Below, one piece after another: positions 23,680 to 32,294 of a stretch of 38,255 nucleotides of DNA. Location of the stretch: contig JAODAT010000029.1 of the NCBI GenBank assembly GCA_025463565.1, forward strand, positions 1-38,255, given 5' to 3'. The position numbers were made by a program, and so were the translations under genes. The DNA is from Microbacteriaceae bacterium. Lineage in GTDB: Bacteria > Actinomycetota > Actinomycetes > Actinomycetales > Microbacteriaceae. The notes below the pieces were generated by a model, which had not been told where the DNA came from, did no database searches, and saw only the letters and a list, made by a program, of their open reading frames with translations. Every line of letters starts with the position of its first letter. Position 1 is the stretch's first letter.

Positions 23680-25065
23680 ATGACCACGTATAACGAAGCA
23701 GACCTGCAGCAGAAGGCTAAGGACCATCTGTGGATGCACTTCTCCCGGCAATCCGTCATGGAGGACGGCGCTGGGGTACCGATCATCGTCAAGGGTGACG
23801 GTCATCACATCTGGGACTCCACCGGCAAGAAATACTTCGACGGCCTGAGCGGCCTCTTCGTCGTCAACGCGGGCCACGGCCGACAGCGGCTCGCGGATGT
23901 CGCCGCGAAGCAGGCCGCGGAGCTGGCGTTCTTCCCGATCTGGTCGTACGCGCATCCGAACGCCATCGAGCTCGCCGACCGGCTCGCGTCATACGCGCCC
24001 GGCGACCTCAACCGGGTGTTCTTCTCCACCGGTGGTGGTGAGGCGGTCGAGACCGCATTCAAGCTCGCGAAGTACTACTGGAAGCTGCAGGGTCGCCCCA
24101 CGAAGCACAAGGTGATCTCTCGCTACGTGGCCTATCACGGCACGCCCCAGGGCGCGCTCGCGATCACCGGCATCCCGGCCATGAAGGAAATGTTCGAGCC
24201 GGTCACCCCCGGCGGGTTCCGGGTGCCGAATACCAACTTCTATCGCGCCGCCGAGATGGGTGCACCCACGGAAGACCTGGAAGCGTTCGGCCTGTGGGCG
24301 GCGAACCGCATCGAGGAGCAGATCCTGTTCGAGGGTCCGGAGACGGTCGCCGCGATCTTCCTCGAGCCGGTGCAGAACTCGGGCGGCTGCTTCCCGCCCC
24401 CGCCCGGCTACTTCAAGCGGGTCCGCGAGATCTGCGACCAGTACGACGTGCTTCTCGTGAGCGACGAGGTCATCTGCGCCTTCGGCCGTATCGGCGAGTT
24501 CTTCGCCTGCGACGCCTACGACTACGTGCCCGACATGATCACCTGCGCGAAGGGCATGACGAGCGGCTACTCGCCCATCGGGGCGACGATCGTGTCCGAC
24601 CGAATCTACGAGCCCTTCAAGCACGGCACGACGTCGTTCTATCACGGCTACACCTTCGGAGGTCATCCGGTGTCGGCCGCCGTGGCGCTCGAGAACCTCG
24701 ACATCTTCCAGGAGGAGAAGCTCAACGAGAACGTGCGCACCAACTCCCCCGCCTTCCGCGCCACCCTCGAGAAGCTGCGCGACCTCCCGATCGTCGGCGA
24801 CGTTCGTGGCGATGGATACTTCTTCGGCATCGAGCTGGTGAAAGACAAGGCGACTCGCGAAACCTTCAATGACGACGAGTCTGAGCGGCTGCTGCGCGGG
24901 TTCCTCTCGAAGGGCCTCTTCGACGCCGGGCTGTACTGCCGTGCCGACGACCGCGGCGACCCGGTCATCCAGCTCGCGCCACCGCTCACCATCGGCCAGC
25001 CGGAGTTCGACGAGATCGAGCAGATCCTGCGCGGCGTGCTCACCGAGGCGTGGACGAAGTTATAG
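23680..25065 (+). CDS. Class III aminotransferase, putrescine/omega-amine type
   Basis: The 461-residue PLP enzyme belongs to the class III omega-amino acid/polyamine aminotransferases. Key features are FFSTGGGEAVETAFKLAKYYW (114-134), the YHGTPQGALAITG segment, the PLP-contacting D262 in LLVSDEVICAFGRIG, and the Schiff-base K291 in MITCAKGMTSGYSPIGA. The W-x-H-F-S-R-Q N-terminal pattern and the overall sequence recall SpuC/putrescine-pyruvate aminotransferases. That substrate fits the Lrp-type regulator upstream and the amine-type FAD oxidoreductase downstream, but beta-alanine or another omega-amine remains possible. It is normal length and 15 bases from the downstream start. Confidence 0.9.
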   Translation: MTTYNEADLQQKAKDHLWMHFSRQSVMEDGAGVPIIVKGDGHHIWDSTGKKYFDGLSGLFVVNAGHGRQRLADVAAKQAAELAFFPIWSYAHPNAIELADRLASYAPGDLNRVFFSTGGGEAVETAFKLAKYYWKLQGRPTKHKVISRYVAYHGTPQGALAITGIPAMKEMFEPVTPGGFRVPNTNFYRAAEMGAPTEDLEAFGLWAANRIEEQILFEGPETVAAIFLEPVQNSGGCFPPPPGYFKRVREICDQYDVLLVSDEVICAFGRIGEFFACDAYDYVPDMITCAKGMTSGYSPIGATIVSDRIYEPFKHGTTSFYHGYTFGGHPVSAAVALENLDIFQEEKLNENVRTNSPAFRATLEKLRDLPIVGDVRGDGYFFGIELVKDKATRETFNDDESERLLRGFLSKGLFDAGLYCRADDRGDPVIQLAPPLTIGQPEFDEIEQILRGVLTEAWTKL

Positions 25066-25080
25066 GGCGCGCTTCGAGTG

Positions 25081-26388
25081 ATGAGCTACTGGAGCGACAG
25101 TGTCGAACGGGTCGCGACGCGACCTTCGCTCGAAAATGACACCTCTGCCGACGTGGCGATCGTGGGAGGCGGACTGACCGGATTGTGGTCGGCCTACTAT
25201 CTCGCGAAGGCCGACCCTGGCCTACGCATCGTCATCCTGGAGAAAGACCACGTCGGTTTCGGCGCGTCCGGCCGCAACGGCGGCTGGTGTTCGGCGCTGT
25301 TTCCCGCATCGACGGCGAAGCTCGAGCGACTGCACGGGCTCGACGCGGCGCTGCGGATTCGGCGGGCGATGATCGAGACCGTCGACGAGGTCGAACGCGT
25401 GACGGCGGTCGAGGGCATCGACTGCGACTTCGTGAAGGGCGGCACGATCAGCCTCGCGCGCGACGGAGTGCAGTGGGATGCCGCCAGGGCTGAGGTCGCC
25501 GAGGCGGCACGGTTCGGTGTCGATGACATTCGACTCACTGACCGCGGAACGTTCGACCCCGCCTGTGCCCGGGTGCACCCGCTGAAGCTGGTGCGCGGTC
25601 TAGCCGCGGCTGTCGAACAGCTCGGAGTGACGGTCTTCGAGGGTACCGAGGTGCTCGACTGGGCACCCGGCACAGTGAGAACCACGCGCGGAACGGTAAA
25701 CGCGAAGACGATCGTGATCGCCCTGGAGGGCTACGGAGCCACCATGCCGCGGACCCATCGCAGCGTGCTTCCGCTCTACTCGCTGATGATTGCGACCGAA
25801 CCGCTGGACGACAGCACCTGGAATGAGATCGGTATCGCCCACGGCCAGACCTTCACCGACTTCCGTCACCTGCTCATCTACGGCCAGCGCACTGCAGACA
25901 ACCGGTTCGCGTTCGGCGGGCGCGGTGCCAGGTATCACTGGGCCTCCGCCATTCGGGAGTCGTACGACAACGTTCCTGGCGTGTTCGAGCATCTCGGTAG
26001 AGCGCTCGCCGACATATTTCCGCAGGCACGGGATGTCGCGGTCACCCACCGCTGGGGCGGCCCGCTGGGCGTGCCCCGCGACTGGCACGCGCACGCCTCC
26101 TTCGACCCGGCGACCGGCATCGCGAGCGCCGGCGGCTACGTCGGAGACGGGCTCAGCACCACGAACCTCGCGGGCCGAACACTCACCGACCTCATCCGCG
26201 GCCGCGACACCGAGCTCACCCGGCTGCCGTGGACGAACCACCGGTCACCGCGCTGGGAACCGGAACCGTTCCGCTTCGTCGGCGCGAACCTCGGCACAAC
26301 AGCGATGGGCATCGCGGACGCCGAGGAACGGATCACGCACCGGCCCTCAGCCCTCGCGAAGCTGATGGGCCCACTGACGGGGCACTGA
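25081..26388 (+). CDS. FAD-dependent oxidoreductase of the DAO/PuuB type
   Basis: The 435-residue flavoenzyme has an N-terminal dinucleotide site VAIVGGGLTGLWSAYYLA (25-42) ending in the acidic residue of VILEKD (E54), then GFGASGRNGGW (59-69), typical of the D-amino acid oxidase/gamma-glutamylputrescine oxidase family. The C-terminal GGYVGDGLSTTNLAGRTLTDLI is the second FAD-contacting motif. Family members oxidise amines or amino acids to the imine with release of peroxide or reduction of another acceptor. Following an aminotransferase and an Lrp-type regulator, it probably serves polyamine or related amine breakdown. The ATG at 25081 is used; the GTG directly before it (25078) is an alternative. 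No strong ribosome site is seen. It ends just before a long inverted repeat. Confidence 0.9.
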   Translation: MSYWSDSVERVATRPSLENDTSADVAIVGGGLTGLWSAYYLAKADPGLRIVILEKDHVGFGASGRNGGWCSALFPASTAKLERLHGLDAALRIRRAMIETVDEVERVTAVEGIDCDFVKGGTISLARDGVQWDAARAEVAEAARFGVDDIRLTDRGTFDPACARVHPLKLVRGLAAAVEQLGVTVFEGTEVLDWAPGTVRTTRGTVNAKTIVIALEGYGATMPRTHRSVLPLYSLMIATEPLDDSTWNEIGIAHGQTFTDFRHLLIYGQRTADNRFAFGGRGARYHWASAIRESYDNVPGVFEHLGRALADIFPQARDVAVTHRWGGPLGVPRDWHAHASFDPATGIASAGGYVGDGLSTTNLAGRTLTDLIRGRDTELTRLPWTNHRSPRWEPEPFRFVGANLGTTAMGIADAEERITHRPSALAKLMGPLTGH

Positions 26389-26391
26389 CGG

Positions 26392-26466
26392 AAGGGCGGG
26401 TCGAGCCTGTCGAGACCTCACCGACGAAGCTCGCTGGTGAGGTCTCGACAGGCTCGACCCGCCCTT
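26392..26466. repeat. Perfect 31-bp inverted repeat; terminator-like palindromic element
   Basis: The left arm (26392-26422) and right arm (26436-26466) are exact reverse complements of 31 bases around a 13-base loop. It lies between two convergent genes, four bases after one stop and overlapping the other stop (26466-26468). It could form a very stable hairpin on either transcript and probably serves as a bidirectional terminator, though no long U tract follows on either side. The core GGTCGAGCCTGTCGAGACC recurs in altered form between atpA and atpG, so it also behaves like a repeated extragenic palindrome. Confidence 0.85.
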
Positions 26467-28408
26467 TACTCGACCGCGGCGGCGAACTGCGAGTTGTACA
26501 GCCGGTAGTACGCGCCCTCCGCGGCGAGCAGCTCGGTGTGCGTGCCCTGCTCCACGATGGCGCCGGACTCCATCACCAAAATGAGGTCGGCATCCCGAAT
26601 CGTCGACAGGCGGTGCGCGATCACGAAGCTGGTGCGGTCGGACCGCAGCGCCTTCATCGCCTTCTGAACCAGCACCTCGGTGCGGGTGTCGACCGACGAG
26701 GTGGCCTCGTCGAGGATGAGCACGCTCGGCCGGGCAAGGAACGCGCGTGCGATGGTGAGCAGTTGCTTCTCCCCCGCGCTCACATTAGAGGCCTCGTCGT
26801 CGAGCACGGTGTCGTAGCCATCCGGCAGCGAGTGCACGAAGCGGTCGACATAGGTCGACTGGGCCGCTTCGAGAATCTCCTCCTCGGTCGCGCCCGGCCG
26901 GCCGTACGCGATGTTGTCACGGATCGTGCCGCCGAACAGCCAGGTGTCCTGCAGCACCATTCCCATACGGGAGCGCAGGTCGTCGCGGGTCATTTTCGCC
27001 GTATCGACCCCGTCGAGGGTGATGCGGCCGCCGTCCAGCTCGTAGAAGCGCATCATCAGGTTCACCAGCGTCGTCTTGCCCGCTCCCGTCGGACCCACGA
27101 TCGCGACCGTCTGGCCCGGTTCGGCCACCAGGGACAGGTGCTCGATGAGCGGCTGCTCCGGCGTGTAGCTGAACGAGACGTCGTCGAAGGTGAGGCGCCC
27201 CGCGGTGGCAGGGCCGGGCGTCTGCACTGGCGACGGGTCTGCCGACTGGTCGTCGGCATCCAGAAGCTCGAAGACGCGCTCGGCCGAGGCCACGCCCGAC
27301 TGCAGCAGGTTGGCCATGCTGCCGAGCTGGGTGAGCGGCTGGGTGAACTGCCGGGATACTGGATGAACGCGGTCACGTCTCCGAGGCCCAGGCTGCCCGA
27401 TGCGACGAACAGGCCGCCGACGACGGCGATGACGACGTAGACCAGGTTGCCGACGAACATCATGGCCGGCATGATGATGCCGCTCACGAACTGGGCGCCG
27501 AAGCTGGCGCGGAAGAGCTGCTCATTCTTGATCGCGAACTGCTCCTCCACCTCACGGTGGCGCCCGAACACCTTCACCAGTGCGTGGCCGGTGTAGGTCT
27601 CCTCGATGAGTCCGTTCAGCTCGCCGGTGTTCTTCCATTGGGCGACGAACAGCTTCTGGCTGCGCTTCGCGATCACCGTGGTGATGAGAATCGTGAGCGG
27701 GATCGTCACCAGCGCGACCACCGCGAGGATCGGCGAGATCAGGAACATGAAGATCAGCACGCCCACGACGCTCAGCAACGACGTCAGCAACTGGCTGATC
27801 GTCTGCTGCAGGCTGGTGGAGATGTTGTCGATGTCGTTGGTGACACGACTGAGCAGTTCGCCGCGCTGCATGCCGTCGAAATACTTCAGCGGCAGGCGGT
27901 TGATCTTCGCCTCAACATCCGACCGCAGACGGTACACCGTCCGCTGCACGACGCCGTTCAGAACGAACCCCTGCAGATAGCTGAAGACGGACGAGAGCAC
28001 GTAGAAGAACAGCAGCATGACCAGGATGTTGCCGACGGCCGTGAAGTCGATGCCGTGGCCCGGGGTCAGGGTCATGCCGCTCAGGAGATCGGCCTGCTGG
28101 TTGTTGCCCTGCGCGCGCAATCCGCTGATGATCTGCGCCTTCGTCGCGCCCGCAGGGAGCTGAGCCGAAATCGCACCGTCAAAGACGAGGTTGATCGCAT
28201 TGCCGAGTAGCCGCGGGCCCAGCACGGTGAGGAAGACACTCACGATGGTGAGCAGGAAGATCAGCACGATCCGACCGCGCTCCGGCACCAGCCGTCCTAG
28301 CAGTCGTTTCGCCGACGGTCCGAATGTGAGCGATTTCGCGGCGGGCCCCTGGGCCATGCCCATCGGGCCGCCGCCGCCCGGCCCCCTGCGTGGTCCTGTG
28401 TTGCTCAT
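26466..28408 (-). pseudogene. ABC exporter half-transporter with a one-base frameshift
   Basis: The gene should encode about 647 residues: a Gly/Pro-rich N-terminus, six membrane helices, and an ATPase domain. It is split by loss of one base at about 27356. Upstream the frame reads GDVTAFIQY and then turns to nonsense. The neighbouring frame resumes with [18 protein letters not shown], so one T restores the usual [10 protein letters not shown]. Both parts are otherwise open. The ATPase half has Walker [10 protein letters not shown], Walker [12 protein letters not shown] with the catalytic Glu, a switch His (IAHRLSTI) and a non-standard signature VSAGEKQ. It pairs with the following half-transporter, whose features are complementary. 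The cause may be a sequencing error or a real mutation. An ATG at 27317 could still give the ATPase part alone. The start overlaps the partner's stop (ATGA). Confidence 0.85.
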
Positions 28409-30138
28409 GCTGCCTCCTCCGCGCTCAACTGGGATTCGACGATCTCGATGTAGGTGGGATTGGATGCCAGCAACTCGTCGTGCGTGCCGCGCCCGACAAT
28501 GCGGCCGTCCTCCAGCACGATGATCTGGTCGGCATCGACGATGGTGGAGATGCGCTGGGCAACGATCACCATGGTCGCGCCGTCGACATCGTGGGCGAGC
28601 GCTCGCCTGAGGCGGGCATCCGTCGCCAGGTCGAGCGCCGAGAACGAGTCGTCGAACAGGTAGATCTCCGGACGCTTCACCAGCGCGCGGGCGATGGCCA
28701 GCCGCTGGCGCTGGCCGCCGGAGACGTTCGTTCCGCCCTGCGCGATTGGCGCGTCGAGCCTCTCCGGCATCTCGCTGACGAAGTCGCGGGCCTGCGCTGT
28801 CTCGAGCGCCGCCCAGAGCTCCGCGTCCGTCGCGTCGGGTTTGCCGTATCGCAGGTTGGAGGCGACGGTGCCGGAGAACAGGTACGGCTTCTGCGGAACC
28901 AGCCCGATGCGGCTCCAGAGCAGGTCGGGGTCGAGCTCGCGCACGTTCACGCCGTCGATGAGCACACTGCCGGAGGTCGCGTCGAACAGCCTCGGCAGGA
29001 GGTTGAGCAGCGTGGTCTTGCCCGATCCTGTGCTGCCGATGATCGCGGTGGTCTTGCCGACCGGTACCTCGAAGTCGAGGTCGACCAGTACGGGCTGCTC
29101 GGCCCCAGGATAAGCGAAGCCGACGTCCCGAAGGGCGACCGTGCCGTGCTCGCGCAGGGCAGTCACGGGGTTGGCGGGCGGCACGACCGATGATTCGGTG
29201 TCGAGCACCTCGCCGATGCGGTCGGCGCTGACCGACGCTCGCGGAATCATCATCAGCATGAAGGTCGCCATCATGACGGCCATCAAGATCTGCATGAGGT
29301 ACTGCAGGAACGCGGTGAGCGTGCCGATCTCGATCGAGCCGTCGGCGACCCGGAACGAGCCGAACCAGATCACGGCCACGCTCGAGACGTTCAGCACCAG
29401 CATCACGATGGGGAACATCAGCGCGGTGAGCCGCCCCACGCGAATTGCCGTCTGGGTGACCGCGTCATTCGCCGTGCCGAACCGCGCCGTCTCGACGTCC
29501 TCGCGAACGAACGCACGCACCACCCGGATGCCGGTCAGCTGTTCGCGGAGCACGCGGTTGATGGTGTCGATGCGCTTCTGCATCAGCCGGAACTGCGGGA
29601 TCATCCGCGAGATGACGAGCCCGATCGCGATGACCAGCACCGGCACGCTCACGGCCATCAGCCAGGACAACTGCGGGGCCTGCTGCAGCGCGAGGATGAT
29701 GCCTCCGACCGCGAGGATCGGCGCGGACACCATCATCGTGCAGGTCATCAGCACCAGGATCTGGATCTGCTGCACATCGTTGGTGGTACGGGTGATCAGC
29801 GACGGGGCACCGAGCGTCGTGACCTCGCGCTCGGAGAACGCACCGACCCTCGTGAACACCGCCGAACGCAGGTCCCTGCCGAGTCCCATCGCCACGCGCG
29901 CGCCGAAGTACACGGCGGTGATGGAGCAGGCAATCTGCGCGACCGTGATGCCGAGCATCAGGACGCCGGTCGAGAGGATGTAGCCGGTATCGCCTTTCGC
30001 CACACCGTTGTCGATGATCTCGGCGTTCAGGGTGGGCAGGTACAGCGAGGCGATCGACTGCAGCAGTTGGAAGAAGATGACGGCGATGATCAGCCGAACG
30101 TGCGGCCGAAGGTATTTTCTGAGAAGTGTGACGAGCAT
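28405..30138 (-). CDS. ABC exporter half-transporter, degenerate-site subunit of a heterodimer
   Basis: The 577-residue protein has six membrane helices (to about 300) and one ATPase domain. Walker A is GSTGSGKTT (368-376) and the signature is a standard VSGGQ (472-476). The catalytic Glu after Walker B is replaced by Asp (LFDDSFSALD, D497) and the switch His by Gln (VAQRISTI, Q528). This is the pattern of the degenerate subunit in heterodimeric exporters such as TM287/288 and BmrCD. The partner encoded next door has the Glu and His but a poor signature, so one good and one degenerate ATP site would form. The substrate is unknown; drugs or lipids are usual. It is encoded two bases after the TetR gene, which likely controls it, and overlaps the next gene by four bases. 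Confidence 0.93.
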   Translation of the reverse strand: MLVTLLRKYLRPHVRLIIAVIFFQLLQSIASLYLPTLNAEIIDNGVAKGDTGYILSTGVLMLGITVAQIACSITAVYFGARVAMGLGRDLRSAVFTRVGAFSEREVTTLGAPSLITRTTNDVQQIQILVLMTCTMMVSAPILAVGGIILALQQAPQLSWLMAVSVPVLVIAIGLVISRMIPQFRLMQKRIDTINRVLREQLTGIRVVRAFVREDVETARFGTANDAVTQTAIRVGRLTALMFPIVMLVLNVSSVAVIWFGSFRVADGSIEIGTLTAFLQYLMQILMAVMMATFMLMMIPRASVSADRIGEVLDTESSVVPPANPVTALREHGTVALRDVGFAYPGAEQPVLVDLDFEVPVGKTTAIIGSTGSGKTTLLNLLPRLFDATSGSVLIDGVNVRELDPDLLWSRIGLVPQKPYLFSGTVASNLRYGKPDATDAELWAALETAQARDFVSEMPERLDAPIAQGGTNVSGGQRQRLAIARALVKRPEIYLFDDSFSALDLATDARLRRALAHDVDGATMVIVAQRISTIVDADQIIVLEDGRIVGRGTHDELLASNPTYIEIVESQLSAEEAA

Positions 30139-30140
30139 TG

Positions 30141-30701
30141 TCAGTCCTTGCTGATTCCGATGACCACGAAGTCGGTCAGGGTGTCGACGGTGAAGGGGTG
30201 GATCTCGTTGAACGGTTTGACGGACGAGGCGAAGGCGATGAGGCGGAGGAAGTAAGCAATCTCCTCCGCACTGAAGTGCGGGCTGAGTGCGTTGTCGCGC
30301 AGCACTTCGGAGACCATGTCGACGAAGCCGTCGTCGGGACGGCGGGGCGGCATCCGGCCGGGGCCGAGCGCGCCCATGAGGTTCATCAGCCCCTCCGTGC
30401 GCCGCTGCAGGATCGTGAGCAGCGCGTTCACCTTCTCGCGGAGCGGAGCTTCCGGATCGATGGCGGCGACCGCCTGACGGCTCGGCTCGGGGTCGAAGTA
30501 CCGCTCGATCGCGGCGTCGATAATGCTGTCCTTGTCCCCGAAGGCCCTGAACAGGGTGCCCTCGGCGACGCCGGCGCGCTCGGCGATCTGTTTCGTCGTG
30601 ACGTCGCGCCCGTGCTCGAGCAGCATCGGGATGACCACGTCGATGATCGCCGAACGGCGGTCTTCGGGGGCGAGAGGCCTCGCCCTGCTCTTCGTGCTCA
30701 C
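30141..30701 (-). CDS. TetR family transcriptional regulator
   Basis: The 186-residue repressor has an N-terminal helix-turn-helix (VTTKQIAERAGVAEGTLFRAFGDKDSIIDAAI) and a C-terminal ligand domain rich in hydrophobic helices. It probably represses itself and the two ABC genes that follow; its stop is two bases before the exporter start. The GTG at 30701 is chosen because typical TetR sequence begins right after it and because a promoter with an 18-bp palindromic operator ends exactly there. The frame remains open for 83 codons upstream, but that part overlaps the aldo/keto reductase gene and looks non-coding. Inducing ligands are likely substrates of the exporter. Confidence 0.93.
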   Translation of the reverse strand: MSTKSRARPLAPEDRRSAIIDVVIPMLLEHGRDVTTKQIAERAGVAEGTLFRAFGDKDSIIDAAIERYFDPEPSRQAVAAIDPEAPLREKVNALLTILQRRTEGLMNLMGALGPGRMPPRRPDDGFVDMVSEVLRDNALSPHFSAEEIAYFLRLIAFASSVKPFNEIHPFTVDTLTDFVVIGISKD

Positions 30702-30736
30702 CGGTTGATCGTAACTGAGTGAGCGCTCACTCACAA
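30701..30736 (-). promoter_or_regulatory. Leaderless promoter of the tetR-ABC operon
   Basis: On the minus strand TTGTGA (plus 30731-30736), a 17-base spacer and TACGAT (30708-30713) precede the GTG at 30701 by six bases. The predicted transcription start is the G of GTG, so the message would be leaderless. The spacer is filled by a palindromic operator, so repressor and polymerase must compete. Confidence 0.6.
30716..30733. promoter_or_regulatory. TetR operator, perfect 18-bp palindrome
   Basis: TGAGTGAGCGCTCACTCA is a perfect palindrome of 18 bases, centred between 30724 and 30725. It lies 15 bases upstream of the tetR start, overlaps the -35 box and fills the spacer of the predicted promoter. 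It also overlaps the stop codon of the aldo/keto reductase gene (30731-30733). GAGTGAGC half-sites of this kind are common TetR-family targets, so autoregulation of tetR and of the exporter genes is likely. Confidence 0.85.
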
Positions 30737-31699
30737 GAGTGGAAATAGTCCCGAGATCGTGTCGAGGTCTTCCGCAGTGGGCGCCCACGATGTTGCGGCC
30801 TCGGTGTTCTGCACGATCTGCTCGGGGCGAGTGGCGCCGGCGATCACGCTCGACAGGCCCGGCTGGGCCAGCAGCCACCCGAAGGTGGCAGCGAGCATCG
30901 TGATCCCCCGCTCGTCGCAGAACGCCTGGTAGGCATCCATCGCATCCCATGGCACACCGTCAAGCGCCTCGGGTCGAATGGCGACGAGCCTGCTCTCGGC
31001 GGGCCGTGATCCCCGGCCGAACTTGCCGGTGAACAACCCGTTGAAGAGCGGGAAGAACGGAAGGAAGCCGAGGCCGTAGTGATTCACCGCGGGAAGCACC
31101 TCACTCTCCACCTCCCGTCTCAGCAGCGAGTACTCGTTCTGTGCCGAGATGAAGTGCGGATGGTTGCCGAGAGTGGCCAGGTGCTCCGCATCGGCGACCT
31201 GCCAGCCCGTCAGGTTGGAGTGCCCGATGTAGCGCACCTTGCCCTCGGTGATCAGGTCGTCGAGCACGGCAAGGGTCTCCTCAATCGGCGTCACCGCATC
31301 CGGCTGGTGCAGTTGATAGAGGTCGATCCAGTCGGTCTGCAGCCGGCGCAGCGACGCCTCGACGGCCAGGCGCACATAGCGCCGCGAGCCGCGCACGCCC
31401 CAGTCGGGGCCATTGGCGCCCGCCATGTCCATGCCGAACTTGGTCGCGAGCACGACGCCGTCGCGATGCCCCTTCAGGGAGTTGCCCATCAGCGTCTCGC
31501 TGAGGCCGCGCGTTCCGCCGTAGATATCGGCCGTGTCGAAGAACGTCACACCAGCGTCGATCGCCGCCCCGATAACCGCGTCGGTGCCGGCCTGGCTCTC
31601 CGTCACCGTCTTCGGACGCCCGAAGTTGTTGCAGCCGAGGCCGACCGTCGACACCATCAGGCCGGACTTTCCAAGCGCGCGATATTCAATTGTCGTCAT
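30731..31699 (-). CDS. Aldo/keto reductase
   Basis: The 322-residue protein is an NADPH-type aldo/keto reductase with a TIM barrel. The catalytic tetrad is visible: D55 in FFDTAD, Y60 in DIYGG, K87 in ATKFG and H131 in QLHQPD. GHSNLTGWQV and SVIAGATRPEQI are the usual cofactor-side motifs. The physiological carbonyl substrate cannot be told. The ATG at 31699 is supported by a TAGGCT box (plus 31706-31711) six bases upstream, which predicts a leaderless message. It is divergent from ogt across 106 bases and reads toward tetR, whose operator overlaps its stop codon. Confidence 0.93.
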   Translation of the reverse strand: MTTIEYRALGKSGLMVSTVGLGCNNFGRPKTVTESQAGTDAVIGAAIDAGVTFFDTADIYGGTRGLSETLMGNSLKGHRDGVVLATKFGMDMAGANGPDWGVRGSRRYVRLAVEASLRRLQTDWIDLYQLHQPDAVTPIEETLAVLDDLITEGKVRYIGHSNLTGWQVADAEHLATLGNHPHFISAQNEYSLLRREVESEVLPAVNHYGLGFLPFFPLFNGLFTGKFGRGSRPAESRLVAIRPEALDGVPWDAMDAYQAFCDERGITMLAATFGWLLAQPGLSSVIAGATRPEQIVQNTEAATSWAPTAEDLDTISGLFPLL

Positions 31700-31805
31700 C
31701 CATCAAGCCTAGGCTCCCATCCTCAACAAGCCTGGTGTGAATGCTTTCCAGCCCAGGTCCGAAAACCGCCAGCGGGTCGTCGGATGTCGCAGCTACAGTC
31801 GCACT
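31700..31805. promoter_or_regulatory. Divergent intergenic region with two leaderless promoters
   Basis: The 106-base region separates the aldo/keto reductase and ogt. On the minus strand TAGGCT (plus 31706-31711) is six bases before the reductase ATG. On the plus strand TACAGT (31794-31799) is six bases before the ogt ATG at 31806. Neither gene has a Shine-Dalgarno sequence. I see no convincing -35 boxes and no clear operator. Confidence 0.5.
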
Positions 31806-32294
31806 ATGAACACCTCACTCCGCCGGGTCGAGAGCCCCATCGGCCGCATCGAACTGACCGGCGATGGCGCCGCCGTCACCTCTCTCACGATCGAGCGCCA
31901 GGGTCACCTGCCACTCGAAGAACAGCAGGAGCACAGCGATGCGGTGCTGGAGCGCGCAGCGGAGCAACTCGACGAATACTTCGCCGGCACGCGTACCGAC
32001 TTCGACCTGCCCCTCTCGCTCGGTGGCACGGAGTTCCAGCGGGCCGTCTGGGAGCAACTTTCCGCGCTCGGGTTCGGCGAGGTCAGCTCCTACGGCGAGA
32101 TCGGCCGAGCCACCGGGCGTCCCACCGCCGGGCGCGCGGTCGGCGGCGCAATCGGGGCGAATCCGGTGCCCATCATCGTGCCCTGCCACCGAGTGCTGGC
32201 GAGCAACAACCGCGTCACCGGCTACAGCGCAGGCAACGGCATCCCGACCAAGATCTGGCTGCTCGAGCACGAGGGCATCGAAGCTCGCCCGTGA
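31806..32294 (+). CDS. ogt: Methylated-DNA--protein-cysteine S-methyltransferase
   Basis: The 162-residue suicide enzyme transfers alkyl groups from O6-alkylguanine in DNA to its own cysteine. The active-site motif IIVPCHRVL carries C127. The helix-turn-helix region YGEIGRATGRPTAGRAVGGA holds the arginine finger (R110), and N119 in GANP matches the hinge Asn. The N-terminal domain is short, without the Ada regulatory part. The ATG at 31806 is preferred over an upstream TTG-type extension, as it fits both the protein family and a TACAGT box six bases upstream. Its stop overlaps the GTG of the 3-methyladenine glycosylase gene (GTGA), making a two-gene alkylation-repair operon. Confidence 0.95.
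   Translation: MNTSLRRVESPIGRIELTGDGAAVTSLTIERQGHLPLEEQQEHSDAVLERAAEQLDEYFAGTRTDFDLPLSLGGTEFQRAVWEQLSALGFGEVSSYGEIGRATGRPTAGRAVGGAIGANPVPIIVPCHRVLASNNRVTGYSAGNGIPTKIWLLEHEGIEARP

Noticed and set aside
27340-27370. Programmed ribosomal frameshift in the ABC exporter gene.
   Set aside because: A -1 shift would be needed, but no X-XXY-YYZ slippery site is present, and the family is not known to use one. A deletion or sequencing error explains it better.
30702-30950. The 83-codon upstream extension of the tetR frame.
   Set aside because: It overlaps the aldo/keto reductase gene, looks non-coding, and the promoter and operator lie within it.
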